A stretch of 64,000 bases of DNA from Chloroflexi bacterium HGW-Chloroflexi-2 (lineage in GTDB: Bacteria; Chloroflexota; Anaerolineae; Anaerolineales; Anaerolineaceae), in NCBI GenBank assembly GCA_002840735.1, contig PHBY01000001.1:124001-188000 (forward strand), written 5' to 3'. How positions within the stretch are numbered: position 1 is the stretch's first letter; every line of letters begins with the position of its first letter. Shown piece after piece: positions 26,183-36,068 of the stretch. The position numbers and the translations under genes are program-made. The notes beneath the pieces were generated by a model that worked only from the letters and a program-made list of their open reading frames with translations, was not told the origin of the DNA and searched no databases.

Positions 26183-26866
26183 CTAATTAGATTGCTTTGG
26201 TTCGTTATCCAGGCGTATCCCGTGTCCCCTGACAGTTACCAGATATTCATGTGTCGGGTCAAACGAAGATAGTCGATCTCTAAGTCTGCGTACTAACGCA
26301 TCCAATGCTTGTTCAGAGACACCAACAGCTTTTTCATCTCCCCAAATCATCGCAATCAGGTCACTTCTGGAAACAACTTTCCCTTTTTGTTCATTGAGCA
26401 TATGTAATAACATGAATTGAGGTACGCTTAATGGCGGAAGTATTTCTTGATCTCCTAACCAAACCCGCCGAGACCGAAAGTCGAGATAGATTTTTGCGGT
26501 GTTTTTTACAGTCTGAGGATCAGGTAACAATTCCCGATCCAATGGCATGGTTGCATCAGAACTCAGAAAGAAGAAACTTTGAACCAATGCAATTTGAACG
26601 ATATCTCCTTCTTCCAGAATGGTCGGGCTCTCAAGTAATGCCCCATTCAAAAAGGTACCATTTTTACTCCTTAAATCCTCGAGTAATACACCATTGTTGT
26701 TTACCGTTAATCGAGCATGAACTCTGGATACTTGTCGATCTGGTACAACAATTTCACAGTCTGGATCTCTTCCAATGTGAATTTCGGTTTTAATTCCCCA
26801 GCGTTGACCTAACAATGGTCCATTCTGTGCGATTAAGATTGGAAATTCAGAAAACAATTCTTCCAT
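26183..26866 (-). CDS. FHA domain-winged helix regulator
   Basis: A 227-aa protein with an FHA domain first (HIGRDPDCEIVVPDRQVSRVHARLTV...DLRSKNGTFLNG, about residues 28-75) and an OmpR/PhoB-type winged helix last (about 130-220, ending YLVTVRGHGIRLD). FHA domains bind phosphothreonine, so this could be a DNA-binding output of the Ser/Thr kinase encoded divergently at 27039. The ATG at 26866 has AGGA upstream. There is no receiver domain, so it is not a classical two-component regulator. Confidence 0.8.
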   Translation of the reverse strand: MEELFSEFPILIAQNGPLLGQRWGIKTEIHIGRDPDCEIVVPDRQVSRVHARLTVNNNGVLLEDLRSKNGTFLNGALLESPTILEEGDIVQIALVQSFFFLSSDATMPLDRELLPDPQTVKNTAKIYLDFRSRRVWLGDQEILPPLSVPQFMLLHMLNEQKGKVVSRSDLIAMIWGDEKAVGVSEQALDALVRRLRDRLSSFDPTHEYLVTVRGHGIRLDNEPKQSN

Positions 26867-26969
26867 CAAATCCTCAGTCCTTCAGGAATTTCTTTTTAAT
26901 CCCAAAATGTGTTAAATTTATTAGGTATAAATTTCCAACTTCGCAGCTTAATTGGGATATTGAATAAGG

Positions 26970-26975
26970 TATAAT
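26970..26975 (+). promoter_or_regulatory. -10 element for the Ser/Thr kinase gene
   Basis: TATAAT at 26970-26975, with no convincing -35 at the expected distance. The ribosome site AGGAGA precedes the ATG at 27039. Confidence 0.4.
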
Positions 26976-27038
26976 ATATCAAATAAACGCCGAATTGTAA
27001 AAAAATCGCAAGTAACAATTTAATCAGGAGAGAAGAAA

Positions 27039-28022
27039 ATGCTGCTCCCGTTGAAAACGGGGGATGTATTGCGTGGTCGATATCGAATTCAAAAGATCAT
27101 AGGACAAGGTGGTTCTGGATCCATTTATCTCGCAGATGATTTACGATTATCGGGACGACAATGCGCCCTTAAAGAAGTTGAACACAATGCCAGCCTACCA
27201 GAGGAATTGATCAAAGAAGCTCGTGAACAATTCTTGCGGGAAGCAACTGTTCTGGCCAGATTGGATCATCCTAATCTGCCGAAAGTGTCTGATTTCTTTT
27301 CCACCGGTACAAGAGATTACCTGGTCATGGATTTTGTGCCTGGTGAGGACTTGAGAACAATCATGCTGAAAGCCAAACAAAAAAACCAATTTCTTTCAGA
27401 AATTGATGTTTTAAGTTGGATTTCCCAATTGTCCGATGCTCTGATTTTTCTACACGAACAAGAGACACCAATTCTTCATCGAGATATTAAACCCAGTAAT
27501 CTGAAGTTAACTCCCAGCGGTTTATTAAAACTTGTCGACTTTGGATTAGTAAAAATTGCTGCTCCTGGTGAGGTGACGATAACAATCGTCCAGGGTCAAG
27601 GAACGGCATTGTATACTCCTCTGGAACAATACGGAGGTGACCAAGGACATACGGATGTGCGAAGTGACATATTTTCCATGGGATCCACCATGTACCATCT
27701 TCTGACAAACACACCTCCGACCGATGCTCGTCAGCGATTCCTAAATCCGGATTCACTTAAACCACCTCGTTCTATTAATCCTGATATCAGTATGAGAACT
27801 GAGAAATGTATGTTGTGGGCAATGAATTTACATCCAGATGATAGACCAATAAATGTGATTCATTTTCGACAAGCTTTATTCGGAGACCGGGCAATACCCC
27901 TCCGCCCCATCAATAAAAAAATTACTTTTCAGGAAATTATCAGAATGAATCCAGAACAGACTTTAGTTCTTTCAGCAATTGTTATTTTTATCCTCAGCTT
28001 CTTAATGACAGTAGGAAAATAA
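27039..28022 (+). CDS. Serine/threonine protein kinase, membrane anchored
   Basis: A 327-aa Hanks-type kinase. Visible are the glycine loop IGQGGSGSIYLADD (about residues 20-33), the Lys in CALKEVE, the catalytic loop LHRDIKPSNLKL (about 145-156), DFGLVK (about 169) and the APE-like region. A hydrophobic tail TLVLSAIVIFILSFLMTV (last 20 residues) anchors it in the membrane. No extracellular sensor follows. The likely partner substrate is the FHA regulator encoded divergently. Confidence 0.9.
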   Translation: MLLPLKTGDVLRGRYRIQKIIGQGGSGSIYLADDLRLSGRQCALKEVEHNASLPEELIKEAREQFLREATVLARLDHPNLPKVSDFFSTGTRDYLVMDFVPGEDLRTIMLKAKQKNQFLSEIDVLSWISQLSDALIFLHEQETPILHRDIKPSNLKLTPSGLLKLVDFGLVKIAAPGEVTITIVQGQGTALYTPLEQYGGDQGHTDVRSDIFSMGSTMYHLLTNTPPTDARQRFLNPDSLKPPRSINPDISMRTEKCMLWAMNLHPDDRPINVIHFRQALFGDRAIPLRPINKKITFQEIIRMNPEQTLVLSAIVIFILSFLMTVGK

Positions 28023-30824
28023 TCAGGATTTTCTTAATTCCACTCTTCCTCTGACATACCAGATCCATCCGATAAAACATCCAACAATCGCACCCAGAAA
28101 TGAGACAGCCATTAGATCAATAGGCTTAAGTTCTAAAGTCCATTCAACTCTCATGATCGATTGAAAACTGATCAATATGTAGGCAAGCAATCCCCCAATA
28201 AATGCCAATATTCCCCATCGTATACTCCAACGAATTGGAATTCTTGTCTTTGAGAAGAAAAACACACCAAATGACATCATCGTAACAATTAATACCATCG
28301 CGATCCAATCACTTAACCTTGGAAGGATAGTTGGATTATCTTTAATCATTACCACCGCTTCAGTTGGTGTTACAGTTGCTGTCAAAGTCGGTGTAGGCGT
28401 TTCAGTCATTTCTGGAGTGGATAAAACTACGATTGTTGCTTCAGCACCTTCTGGTTCTGGAATTTCGATTTGAATGACTTCAGAATTATAAGCTGGATCA
28501 CTTACAGCTCTAATTTCCAACAACCCCGTATTTTGCACCCGGTATGTAACCTTGGCAATTCCCTTTTGGGTTATTGCTTCAACTTGTTGAATATTGCTCC
28601 CTTTTTCAACGTAGCTGATCAAAAAACGGACGATTGTACCATCAGGAACTGGATTCATATTGTAATCTACGATTTCACCTGTTTCTAAGCCAATTTGTTC
28701 CCCCAAAGCTACCTTAGGGATGTTAGAAAAATCCAGCTGGGGATCACCTATCACAGGTGAGATTTCCTGAGGAGTTTTCAGAAATAACGTAATGATCTGA
28801 TTAGGATTGGGAGCTGTTCTGGAAATTAGATCATAGCCAATTCCCGGTACACTTACTGGTAAGACACCATCCGCTGAAATCTCTTGAAACAATAATCTGG
28901 TTGCAGTATCGATAAACTCAGCTGTTTTACTGAATAAGACATAATAAGCAGTCAATTTGCTGATATCCGTCGCATCCAGATAATATGGCGCATTAAATCC
29001 AAATGCGATCACTTTTTTATTGTTTAATAAGTCAGGACGGTCAGCCAGAAATTTTTGCATTGCCATGGAATCCTGATTTTCAAAGTTTGGTTTTATAAAT
29101 GAAAAAACAATCCAATCAGCATTTCGTAATTCAGAATCTAGAACAGAAGATGATTGGGGATCAACTAAATAGCGATTTAAGTCTGCGAATGTATAGGAGG
29201 ACATTCGGGTTGGTGTGACCTGATCTCCTGCACCTGGACCGTATAAGCGCAATACAGCATCTTGAAAAGTTGAGACACCAAAAATTAATTGTGATGGACA
29301 TTCTGTACATTGTCTCGCAGAAATTGTATCGGTAATGAATAGTATTCTCTCATCTCTTTGAGGTGGTTCTGGGAGTATAACGTTCAATTCAACCAGGTCC
29401 GGGCTCATAAGTACTACCGAATTGCTTGAAATATCAAAATTAATTTGTTGATTTTTGCCAACTTTTTCTAAATTCTCCATATTTGGGATAATTTTTTCAA
29501 TTTCAAATTCACCGTATAGTTCATACTTAAGTTTCAATATTCGTTTTACTGATGAATTTACTCGTTGAGCAAAAGCTGGATCCTCCAGATATTTTTGTGT
29601 AAAGAAATCTAATACCCTTATAGTGGTTGAATATGGATTTAAATCACTCGTATCAACATAAAGATCCAATAATAAAAGATCATTTCCAGAAATAAGAGCG
29701 TTACGAGAAATTTGTCTGGGATCAAAACCCTCACCGGTTGGATTAAAAAACTTCCGCACAGCATTCGAACCTAGATTATCACTAACTATAATTCCTCCTG
29801 AATTTCGCCATGATTCAAAGGCTGGCAAAGACATAAGTTGCTCTTGAGCAGATTGGTCAAAACTAACCGGTCTGGTGGTTGAACGAATATTTCCTTGAAA
29901 ACCCTGATATCGGATATGGGACATTAATAAGCCATCCGTTGTTGATTCCTCATTTGGTGAATTGCCAGTTACCGAAAAAAATGGTGCTAATTCTATTTGT
30001 TTCAATTGTTCAAGTGATTTTCGAACAGTTGCCACTTCATTTTCCGGCAATCTGTCAGAAGAACCTCTTCCAGGAAAGTGTTTGGATATTACAGCCATCT
30101 GATTATTGCTACCAGAATGTACACCTTTTATATAAGCCTTTCCCAATTCTCCAACCCAAAAAGGATCACCTCCAAATGTTCTTGCCCCTAAATCATCACC
30201 ACCTTCAACATAAGGAAAATCCAGTACATCAAGCGAAGGTCCTAATAACATGTTGAAGCCCAAAGCGGATAATTCTTCACCCAACACATTTCCAACCCCT
30301 TCTGCGAGGTTTAAGTCCCAGGTAGCACCAATGGCCAGTTGACTGGGTAATGTAGTCACACCATTGATAATCGAGTTATAAGGATAAGAATCGCCTTCCT
30401 GAGAAATCGCAACAAAAATTGGAATGTAGTTGGAAGGTTGAGTACTGCCGGTACTGGTATCATCTGATTCTAATACCATTGGACCTTCCCATTCCATTTG
30501 CTGTAATGCTTTGGTTAATTGATAAGTATTTTCAATTGTATTAAGTGACGTAAAATTATCGTTCGCCAAATTAAGAACCACACCCCCAACATGTCGATTA
30601 ACGATCAAATCAAAAATTTCACTGTCTTCGGTAACTTCACGACCTCTAAAGGAAACCAGGAATAATTGCCCTATCTTTTCTTCGGGAGTCATTTTTTGAA
30701 ATAGATCCTGAACCTTTATTTCCACATCATTTATTTGTTCATCGGCAGCAGAATATCCGATTCTTAATGGAACCAAAATGGATATCAATATGAGGAGGAT
30801 ACAGATTCGATAAATAATTCTCAT
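28023..30824 (-). CDS. Glycoside hydrolase family 3-like secreted membrane protein
   Basis: A 933-aa protein with a signal peptide (residues 1-25), a GH3 catalytic barrel (about 35-400), a GH3 C-terminal domain (about 440-680), a Thr/Pro-rich linker (TETPTPTLTATVTPTE, about 815-830) and three membrane helices at the C-terminus. The family loop is KHFPGRGSSDRLPENEVATV. NagZ-type enzymes have KHFPGHGD and a DSH dyad here, and this protein has Arg and Asp-Arg instead. So it may be inactive, or use altered catalysis, and act in cell-wall recognition or degradation. Anchoring at the C-terminus is unusual for the family. Confidence 0.75.
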   Translation of the reverse strand: MRIIYRICILLILISILVPLRIGYSAADEQINDVEIKVQDLFQKMTPEEKIGQLFLVSFRGREVTEDSEIFDLIVNRHVGGVVLNLANDNFTSLNTIENTYQLTKALQQMEWEGPMVLESDDTSTGSTQPSNYIPIFVAISQEGDSYPYNSIINGVTTLPSQLAIGATWDLNLAEGVGNVLGEELSALGFNMLLGPSLDVLDFPYVEGGDDLGARTFGGDPFWVGELGKAYIKGVHSGSNNQMAVISKHFPGRGSSDRLPENEVATVRKSLEQLKQIELAPFFSVTGNSPNEESTTDGLLMSHIRYQGFQGNIRSTTRPVSFDQSAQEQLMSLPAFESWRNSGGIIVSDNLGSNAVRKFFNPTGEGFDPRQISRNALISGNDLLLLDLYVDTSDLNPYSTTIRVLDFFTQKYLEDPAFAQRVNSSVKRILKLKYELYGEFEIEKIIPNMENLEKVGKNQQINFDISSNSVVLMSPDLVELNVILPEPPQRDERILFITDTISARQCTECPSQLIFGVSTFQDAVLRLYGPGAGDQVTPTRMSSYTFADLNRYLVDPQSSSVLDSELRNADWIVFSFIKPNFENQDSMAMQKFLADRPDLLNNKKVIAFGFNAPYYLDATDISKLTAYYVLFSKTAEFIDTATRLLFQEISADGVLPVSVPGIGYDLISRTAPNPNQIITLFLKTPQEISPVIGDPQLDFSNIPKVALGEQIGLETGEIVDYNMNPVPDGTIVRFLISYVEKGSNIQQVEAITQKGIAKVTYRVQNTGLLEIRAVSDPAYNSEVIQIEIPEPEGAEATIVVLSTPEMTETPTPTLTATVTPTEAVVMIKDNPTILPRLSDWIAMVLIVTMMSFGVFFFSKTRIPIRWSIRWGILAFIGGLLAYILISFQSIMRVEWTLELKPIDLMAVSFLGAIVGCFIGWIWYVRGRVELRKS

Positions 30825-30830
30825 TGACGA

Positions 30831-31787
30831 TTAAAACAAATCCTTCCAGCGATCACAAATCTCTTTATGATAATCTGCTTGAATATTACAGCCCGTGATT
30901 ATCAGCACCGGTTTGTTTACTGTAATTTTATTCATGAGTACAGCGGCAAATGGAACAGCAGCTGAACCCTCAATAATCACTTGATAATGATACCAGACAT
31001 ATGCAATCGCCCGTTCTATTTCTTCTTCATCTACAAGAACAAAATCATCCAGCATACTTCTTACTAAAGGAATTGTTATTGAGTTTTTTTCAACGCCACC
31101 AGTTAACCCATCGGCAACACTTTTACTTTCCACAACATTTTTAATAATTCCATAATGATAAAGTGAGTGAAAAAAGGCAGAATTTTTACTTTGAATGCCT
31201 ATAATCCTTGTTTTTAAACCATTCAACTTGAATGCTAAACCTATTCCGGAAACTAGAGCTCCACCACTTACAGGAACTAAACAGGCTTCAGAGTCATATG
31301 GATTTATTTGATCAATCAATTCTAATCCTAACGTAGCCTGGCCAGCAATTACCTGTTCGTCATTATAAGGAGAAACCCAGGTAGCTCCTCGTTTCACTGC
31401 ATAATTTTGTGCCTCAATTTCAGCTTGACTATAATCTCCAGCAATTTTGTGAACAATAGCACCATAGTTAAGTATTGATTCTTCTTTGTTCTTAGCAGTC
31501 TTTTCCGGAATGAAAACAGTTGCTTTTGCACCAACTAATTTGGCGGCATAAGCAACGCCCAGACCATGATTTCCAGCAGAAACTGCAACCAGACCTCTTT
31601 CCTGCTCCCAGGGCGCCAAAGCTAGAATTTTATTTATCGCGCCACGAATCTTAAAAGCACCTGTTTTTTGTTGGTTTTCCCATTTGATGTATACATTTAA
31701 CTTCGAATCAAAAGTTAAAGGTGTCCTGTTAATTTTTCCTTTAATCCTGCTTGCGGCAGCTTGAATTGATTCAGAATTAATCATCAT
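30831..31787 (-). CDS. Threonine dehydratase/serine racemase-like PLP enzyme
   Basis: A 318-aa fold-II PLP enzyme. The PLP-lysine region is WENQQKTGAFKIRGAINKI (about residues 31-49), and AVSAGNHGLGVAYAAKLVGA (about 63-82) plus VPVSGGALVSG are the phosphate-binding loops. It is likely a threonine/serine deaminase or serine racemase. There is no ACT regulatory domain, so it is of the catabolic or racemase size class. It overlaps the GDPD gene in an ATGA arrangement, indicating coupling. Confidence 0.75.
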   Translation of the reverse strand: MMINSESIQAAASRIKGKINRTPLTFDSKLNVYIKWENQQKTGAFKIRGAINKILALAPWEQERGLVAVSAGNHGLGVAYAAKLVGAKATVFIPEKTAKNKEESILNYGAIVHKIAGDYSQAEIEAQNYAVKRGATWVSPYNDEQVIAGQATLGLELIDQINPYDSEACLVPVSGGALVSGIGLAFKLNGLKTRIIGIQSKNSAFFHSLYHYGIIKNVVESKSVADGLTGGVEKNSITIPLVRSMLDDFVLVDEEEIERAIAYVWYHYQVIIEGSAAVPFAAVLMNKITVNKPVLIITGCNIQADYHKEICDRWKDLF

Positions 31788-32524
31788 TTATTTATTAGTC
31801 TTCTTGCCAGAGAAGGATCATCCGTAATCAGCCCATCTACATTATCCTTCAGCAATTTTATTATTTGCGATTCAGTGTTTACTGTCCAAACATTTACTTT
31901 TCGATTTTTTTGATGTTGCTTTTCAATAAATCGTTTATCTACATCATTAAAAAAAGGATGAATTATTTCTGGACTTATCCATCTCATCATATTTGATCGA
32001 AAAATCCAACCACTTACGCCAGGTAGAGCTAACAAAGCAACTGACACGTTCGGCATGATTCTCCTGGTTATGATGAGATTATATGGATGAAAAGACGAAA
32101 AAATCAAATTTTCCGCGCTGCGCATTCGCTTGACCAAAATTGCTGCTTTCCGCGCTAATCCATCATTTATGGAGGAATAATTTGTTAATTCAATATTAAT
32201 GACTAATTTTTTTGAAAATTCTTCTAATACTTCACTTAAAAGAGGAATTTTTTCACCAGTAAATTCAGAAGAATAAAAGCTTCCCGCATCCAAATTTCGC
32301 AAATCTTTCAGATCTGTTTCGATCACTTTTCCACGCCCATTGGTTGTTCTTTCCAATGACTGATCGTGAATAATCACCATTTCTCCGTCTTTAGAGCATT
32401 TGACATCAAACTCGATGCCATCAGCAGACAAATCAACTGCTTTCTGAAATGCTGCCATGGTATTTTCTGGTGCATAAGCAGAAGCACCTCTATGAGCGAT
32501 AATAAGAGGTTTTTTATTTTCCAT
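31784..32524 (-). CDS. Glycerophosphodiester phosphodiesterase
   Basis: A 246-aa GDPD enzyme hydrolysing deacylated phospholipids to glycerol-3-phosphate and an alcohol. Signatures are AHRGASAYAPENTMAAFQKAVDLSADGIEFDVKCSKDGEMVIIHD (His and Glu of the two-residue catalytic pair) and the C-terminal NVWTVNTESQI...VDGLITDDP. No signal peptide, so cytosolic like GlpQ-type UgpQ. It lies 13 bp downstream of the AAA+ ATPase gene. Confidence 0.88.
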   Translation of the reverse strand: MENKKPLIIAHRGASAYAPENTMAAFQKAVDLSADGIEFDVKCSKDGEMVIIHDQSLERTTNGRGKVIETDLKDLRNLDAGSFYSSEFTGEKIPLLSEVLEEFSKKLVINIELTNYSSINDGLARKAAILVKRMRSAENLIFSSFHPYNLIITRRIMPNVSVALLALPGVSGWIFRSNMMRWISPEIIHPFFNDVDKRFIEKQHQKNRKVNVWTVNTESQIIKLLKDNVDGLITDDPSLARRLINK

Positions 32525-32537
32525 AATAAAATATATG

Positions 32538-33884
32538 TTATAAATCTACAAAATACGATGCAGCTGCTTTATCAATCAGTTCCTTATTCAATATAGGTTC
32601 AACATTCAGATACCGGGAAATGTCAATAATCTGATCGCAAATATCGCGCGGATGAGATGCACGCAGATTGCGGCTGCGTTTAATGTAATGCTCCTGCAAT
32701 AAATAAGCTAATCCTTCATCCGTATAAGTAACACCCTTTTGGGATGACACTCTGCGGAATAATTCCCGATAGTCTTCATAAGATGGATCGCCAATTTCAA
32801 TTTTATGACGTAGACGTCTCAAAAAAGCTTCATCAACCAGATCTTTTGGGGGTAAGTTTGTTGAAAAAATCACGAGAACATCAAAGGGAACTTCTATCTT
32901 TCTACCAGTGTGTAAACTCATATAATCGATTCGATTTTCCAATGGCACAATCCATCGGTTCAATAAGTCTCTAGGGCGAACCAATTGACGACCAAAATCA
33001 TCAATCAGCAAAATCCCACCATTCGCTTTCACCTGAAATGGCGCTTCATAAAATTTGTTGGTTGTATCAAATACCAGGTCAAGTCCGGCCATCGTTAGTT
33101 CACCACCTGTGATTATGAAAGGTCGACGAACACGCAACCATCTTGGATCCCGGCGAACACCAGACCTAACAGTACCGGTTCCTGTTGTCGTCGCATCATC
33201 TTCCCTGACTAATTGGTGGTTGACAGAATCATATAATTTGATCACCTGTCCATCCACATAAATGGAAAACGGGATATACATGGTTTGTCCCTGGACTAAG
33301 TTGCCAATTGCTCTCGCAACACTCGTTTTTCCGTTTCCTGGAGGACCATATAAAAATATAGATGTCCCAGAGTTTACCGCAGGTCCTAATTTGTTGAACG
33401 TGGGTTCATTTAAAACCAGATGAGCCAAAACCTGATGCATCAATCGACTGGTCGCCTGTAAGCGACCACGTCCCTGCTTCAGAATAGATTCATTGTAGAC
33501 ATCTATCGGAACCGGAGCTGGTCCTGCATATTGGCTGCGGTCTAATGCTTCTCTCGCACGATGGATACCAGCACCAGTAATCGCGTAAGTGTACGAACCT
33601 TCTCCCAAGCCCATTTGAGATGTTCTGACTTCAACCAGTTTTTCTCTTTTCAGAATTTCGATGATTTGGTCAACAATCCCTGTAAATGGCAATGCCATTT
33701 CCTCTGCTAATTTAAATCCGGACATGTATCCTTGAAAATAAAAGATTTTTAATGCCAGATCCTGTAACCAAAGAGTTGATAAACCTGTTTGTTCCAAATT
33801 GGAAATGGGTTGTGGTACAAATGATTTTTGAATGGGGCTTACTGCAGATATTGGGCTTTTGGGTTTTGGAGCTTCTTCCGCCAT
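32538..33884 (-). CDS. AAA+ ATPase with N-terminal winged-helix
   Basis: A 448-aa ATPase. The N-terminal region (about 35-130) reads as a winged-helix (GFKLAEEMALPFTGIVDQIIEILKREKLVEVRT). The AAA+ core has Walker A YGPPGNGKTSVARA and Walker B GGILLIDDFG, then the sensor region STNLPPKDLVDEAFLRRLRHKIEI with arginine finger candidates. The ATG at 33884 is preceded by GGAGG; a longer frame to 33986 is not supported. Its role is unknown. Similar proteins occur near secretion or pilus genes in other Chloroflexi, but none is nearby here. Confidence 0.7.
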   Translation of the reverse strand: MAEEAPKPKSPISAVSPIQKSFVPQPISNLEQTGLSTLWLQDLALKIFYFQGYMSGFKLAEEMALPFTGIVDQIIEILKREKLVEVRTSQMGLGEGSYTYAITGAGIHRAREALDRSQYAGPAPVPIDVYNESILKQGRGRLQATSRLMHQVLAHLVLNEPTFNKLGPAVNSGTSIFLYGPPGNGKTSVARAIGNLVQGQTMYIPFSIYVDGQVIKLYDSVNHQLVREDDATTTGTGTVRSGVRRDPRWLRVRRPFIITGGELTMAGLDLVFDTTNKFYEAPFQVKANGGILLIDDFGRQLVRPRDLLNRWIVPLENRIDYMSLHTGRKIEVPFDVLVIFSTNLPPKDLVDEAFLRRLRHKIEIGDPSYEDYRELFRRVSSQKGVTYTDEGLAYLLQEHYIKRSRNLRASHPRDICDQIIDISRYLNVEPILNKELIDKAAASYFVDL

Positions 33885-33966
33885 TTTTCCTCCATGTAGG
33901 AAAACAATCAAACAAGAATAATTATAGCACGTGCAAAAATTGTTTTTATTATTTATGATCATCAAA

Positions 33967-33992
33967 ACAATTATGAAAACGATCATAATTGT
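33967..33992. promoter_or_regulatory. 10-bp inverted repeat upstream of the AAA+ ATPase
   Basis: ACAATTATGA (33967-33976) and TCATAATTGT (33983-33992) form a perfect inverted repeat with a six-base centre. It lies between the recJ stop and the ATPase start. There is no T-run after it on the minus strand, so it may be an operator and not a terminator. TCATAATTGTTC here equals GAACAATTATGA at 1182-1193. Confidence 0.35.
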
Positions 33993-34007
33993 TCACAAAA
34001 ATATATT

Positions 34008-35690
34008 TTAGAAAGAGGGTTTCAAATCTTTCACCCTGAGTTGTTTGTAAATATTACCATTGTAATGATTTCGTTCGATTGAATATACCACATCAATTCT
34101 GGTTGGCATTGCTTTGGCCCAATAACCCTGGTTAAAAGCAATGGCGTCATATTCGGCATGTCTATCCCGTAAACGTAACTTGAGGTGATTTTCATCTTTT
34201 CCTACTGTTCTGGCATTTCTTACTTCAACACCTCTTGAAACAAAAACAGCTTCAGAATTGTCTGCTCCGAGTGGTTCCAATTTATCTAATTCATTAAAGA
34301 TGTCTAAAGGTAACTTATGTAATGGATATTCCATATCAATATTTATTTTTGGTCGCAAGTCTTTCGGGTCAAGCTCTGTTTCTGCAATTAACTCCAACTC
34401 CTGGACTAATTTTTCAAGATTTTCATTGGTAACAGTAAACCCGGCCGCCATGGCATGACCACCATGCCGCACCAACAAATGTTCACATTTATCAAGTGCG
34501 TTGGTAATATGAAATTCAGGTATGCTTCTGCAGGAGGCTCTTGTGTACGCTTCACCTATATACCCCACAATAGAGGGTCTGTAAAAATACTCAGTTAATT
34601 TTGCTGAAACCAATCCCACAAGGCCCGAAGTAAACTGTGTATCAAAAACATGAATGATTAATTTATTTTCATCGAGATCTTTTTGAGCTGATTCTTGCAT
34701 ATTTTGTGTTATCTTTTGTCTTTTGCGATTAATATCATCAAGCTCCTGGCTGAGCAAACCTGCTTCATTTAAGTCTCTTGTTAATAACAAATTCAATGCT
34801 TTCTTCGGGGAGTCTAATCTTCCTGCCGCGTTCAAACGAGGCGCAATACCAAAACCTATATCTACTGTATTAATTTTTCGTTGATCAAACCCAGCAACAG
34901 AAATCAGACTCTTTAGACCAATCCTTTTGGAAAACCGAATTGCAGTTAATCCTTTTGCAACGATAAGCCGATTTTCACCTAATAAAGGAACGACATCAGC
35001 TACCGTCCCGATCGCTGCCAGATCTAACCATTCATCCGCGAATTCGATTGATCCGCTTTTTCTCTGGAATAATGCTTGAGCCAATTTATAAGCAATACCG
35101 ACTCCAGATAGATTTTTATCAGGATATTGATCCTCTTTAACCCTGGGACAGATAATACTGTGTACATCAGGAATAATTTCAGCTGGCACATGATGATCTG
35201 TCACAATAACAGTCATACCCAAATCCTGCGCATAGCGTAATTCTTCCGGTGAACGAATTCCACAATCCACTGTGATGATCAAAGAAATTTCCTGATCATG
35301 CAAAAAATCAATCGCATTGGTGTTAACACCATACCCTGCTTCTCGTTCGGGAATATAAGGCGTCACATGAGCACCTAACGTATGTAAAACTTCTGATAAT
35401 AAAGCTGTGGATGTGATTCCATCAGCATCATAATCTCCAAACACGGCAATACGTTCCTGGGCGTCAATGGCAAGAAATATTCTTTCCACTGACTTATCCA
35501 TGTCTTTCAGTAAAAATGGATCATGAGCATTGGCTTCTTTATCGAAAAAATGGGCAGCAGAAATCGAGTCCATAATTCCGCGGTTATATAAGATTTGTTG
35601 CATAATGTCCGAAACACCACTCAACTCACCTTTGATTTCTTCAGGAACTTTCGGTGCTATGACCCATTCTTTTTCTGTTGCCATCTGCAT
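34008..35690 (-). CDS. recJ: Single-stranded-DNA-specific exonuclease RecJ
   Basis: A 560-aa 5'-3' ssDNA exonuclease used in recombination and mismatch repair, near the standard 550-580 aa. The DHH phosphoesterase motifs are FGDYDADGITSTALL (motif I), ITVDCGIRSPEE (motif II) and VIVTDHHVPAE (motif III). The DHHA1 part has RHGGHAMAAGFTV. The C-terminus is the OB-like domain (about 450-560). The ATG at 35690 follows GAGG with a seven-base spacer. A structured repeat lies just upstream. It is transcribed divergently from tgt. Confidence 0.93.
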   Translation of the reverse strand: MQMATEKEWVIAPKVPEEIKGELSGVSDIMQQILYNRGIMDSISAAHFFDKEANAHDPFLLKDMDKSVERIFLAIDAQERIAVFGDYDADGITSTALLSEVLHTLGAHVTPYIPEREAGYGVNTNAIDFLHDQEISLIITVDCGIRSPEELRYAQDLGMTVIVTDHHVPAEIIPDVHSIICPRVKEDQYPDKNLSGVGIAYKLAQALFQRKSGSIEFADEWLDLAAIGTVADVVPLLGENRLIVAKGLTAIRFSKRIGLKSLISVAGFDQRKINTVDIGFGIAPRLNAAGRLDSPKKALNLLLTRDLNEAGLLSQELDDINRKRQKITQNMQESAQKDLDENKLIIHVFDTQFTSGLVGLVSAKLTEYFYRPSIVGYIGEAYTRASCRSIPEFHITNALDKCEHLLVRHGGHAMAAGFTVTNENLEKLVQELELIAETELDPKDLRPKINIDMEYPLHKLPLDIFNELDKLEPLGADNSEAVFVSRGVEVRNARTVGKDENHLKLRLRDRHAEYDAIAFNQGYWAKAMPTRIDVVYSIERNHYNGNIYKQLRVKDLKPSF

Positions 35691-35722
35691 AATCCAACCT
35701 CTAAATCATTTCTTAACAATAA

Positions 35723-35814
35723 TTGTATCATCTCAATAAATCGGGGTAAGCGGGTGTTATTGGCGTGCGTCCGCACGCCAATAACACCCTGACCGCTAAT
35801 TATTGAAAGGACAC
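35723..35814 (+). repeat. Structured dispersed repeat, copy 2
   Basis: A 92-bp near-copy of 1055-1147. The hairpin is longer here: 35752-35768 pairs with 35773-35789 over 17 bp with a GTCC loop. The inverted CAATAA/TTATTG arms are present as in copy 1. It lies between divergent recJ and tgt, the same setting as copy 1. Confidence 0.8.
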
Positions 35815-36068
35815 CAATAATTTTATGAAAGCTTTGATTAACCAATTTTATTTCGAATACTTTCTGAAAACACTAATGATAACATCTGCTCTTAATTGCA
35901 TTCAATTTCTCGATTATCATGCAACCTCTTAGCAATTTCAGCGTATATCTACAAAGAAGTGTTCGTTTTTCTCATATTATTATAGATTTTTATCGAACAA
36001 GCTTACCATTATTCTCCATAGTATAATCGACAAGCATTAATAATAAAAAGTTACCAGGAATAAAATAC
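35815..36068. other. Intergenic region between the repeat and tgt
   Basis: About 250 AT-rich bases. A TATAAT at 36022-36027 is a plausible -10 for tgt, without a clear -35. A minus-strand TATAAT (35984-35979) could serve recJ. No ORF or RNA structure was recognised. Confidence 0.5.

Noticed and set aside
33885-33986. N-terminal extension of the AAA+ ATPase
   Set aside because: It is AT-rich, has no ribosome site and covers an inverted repeat. The ATG at 33884 follows GGAGG.
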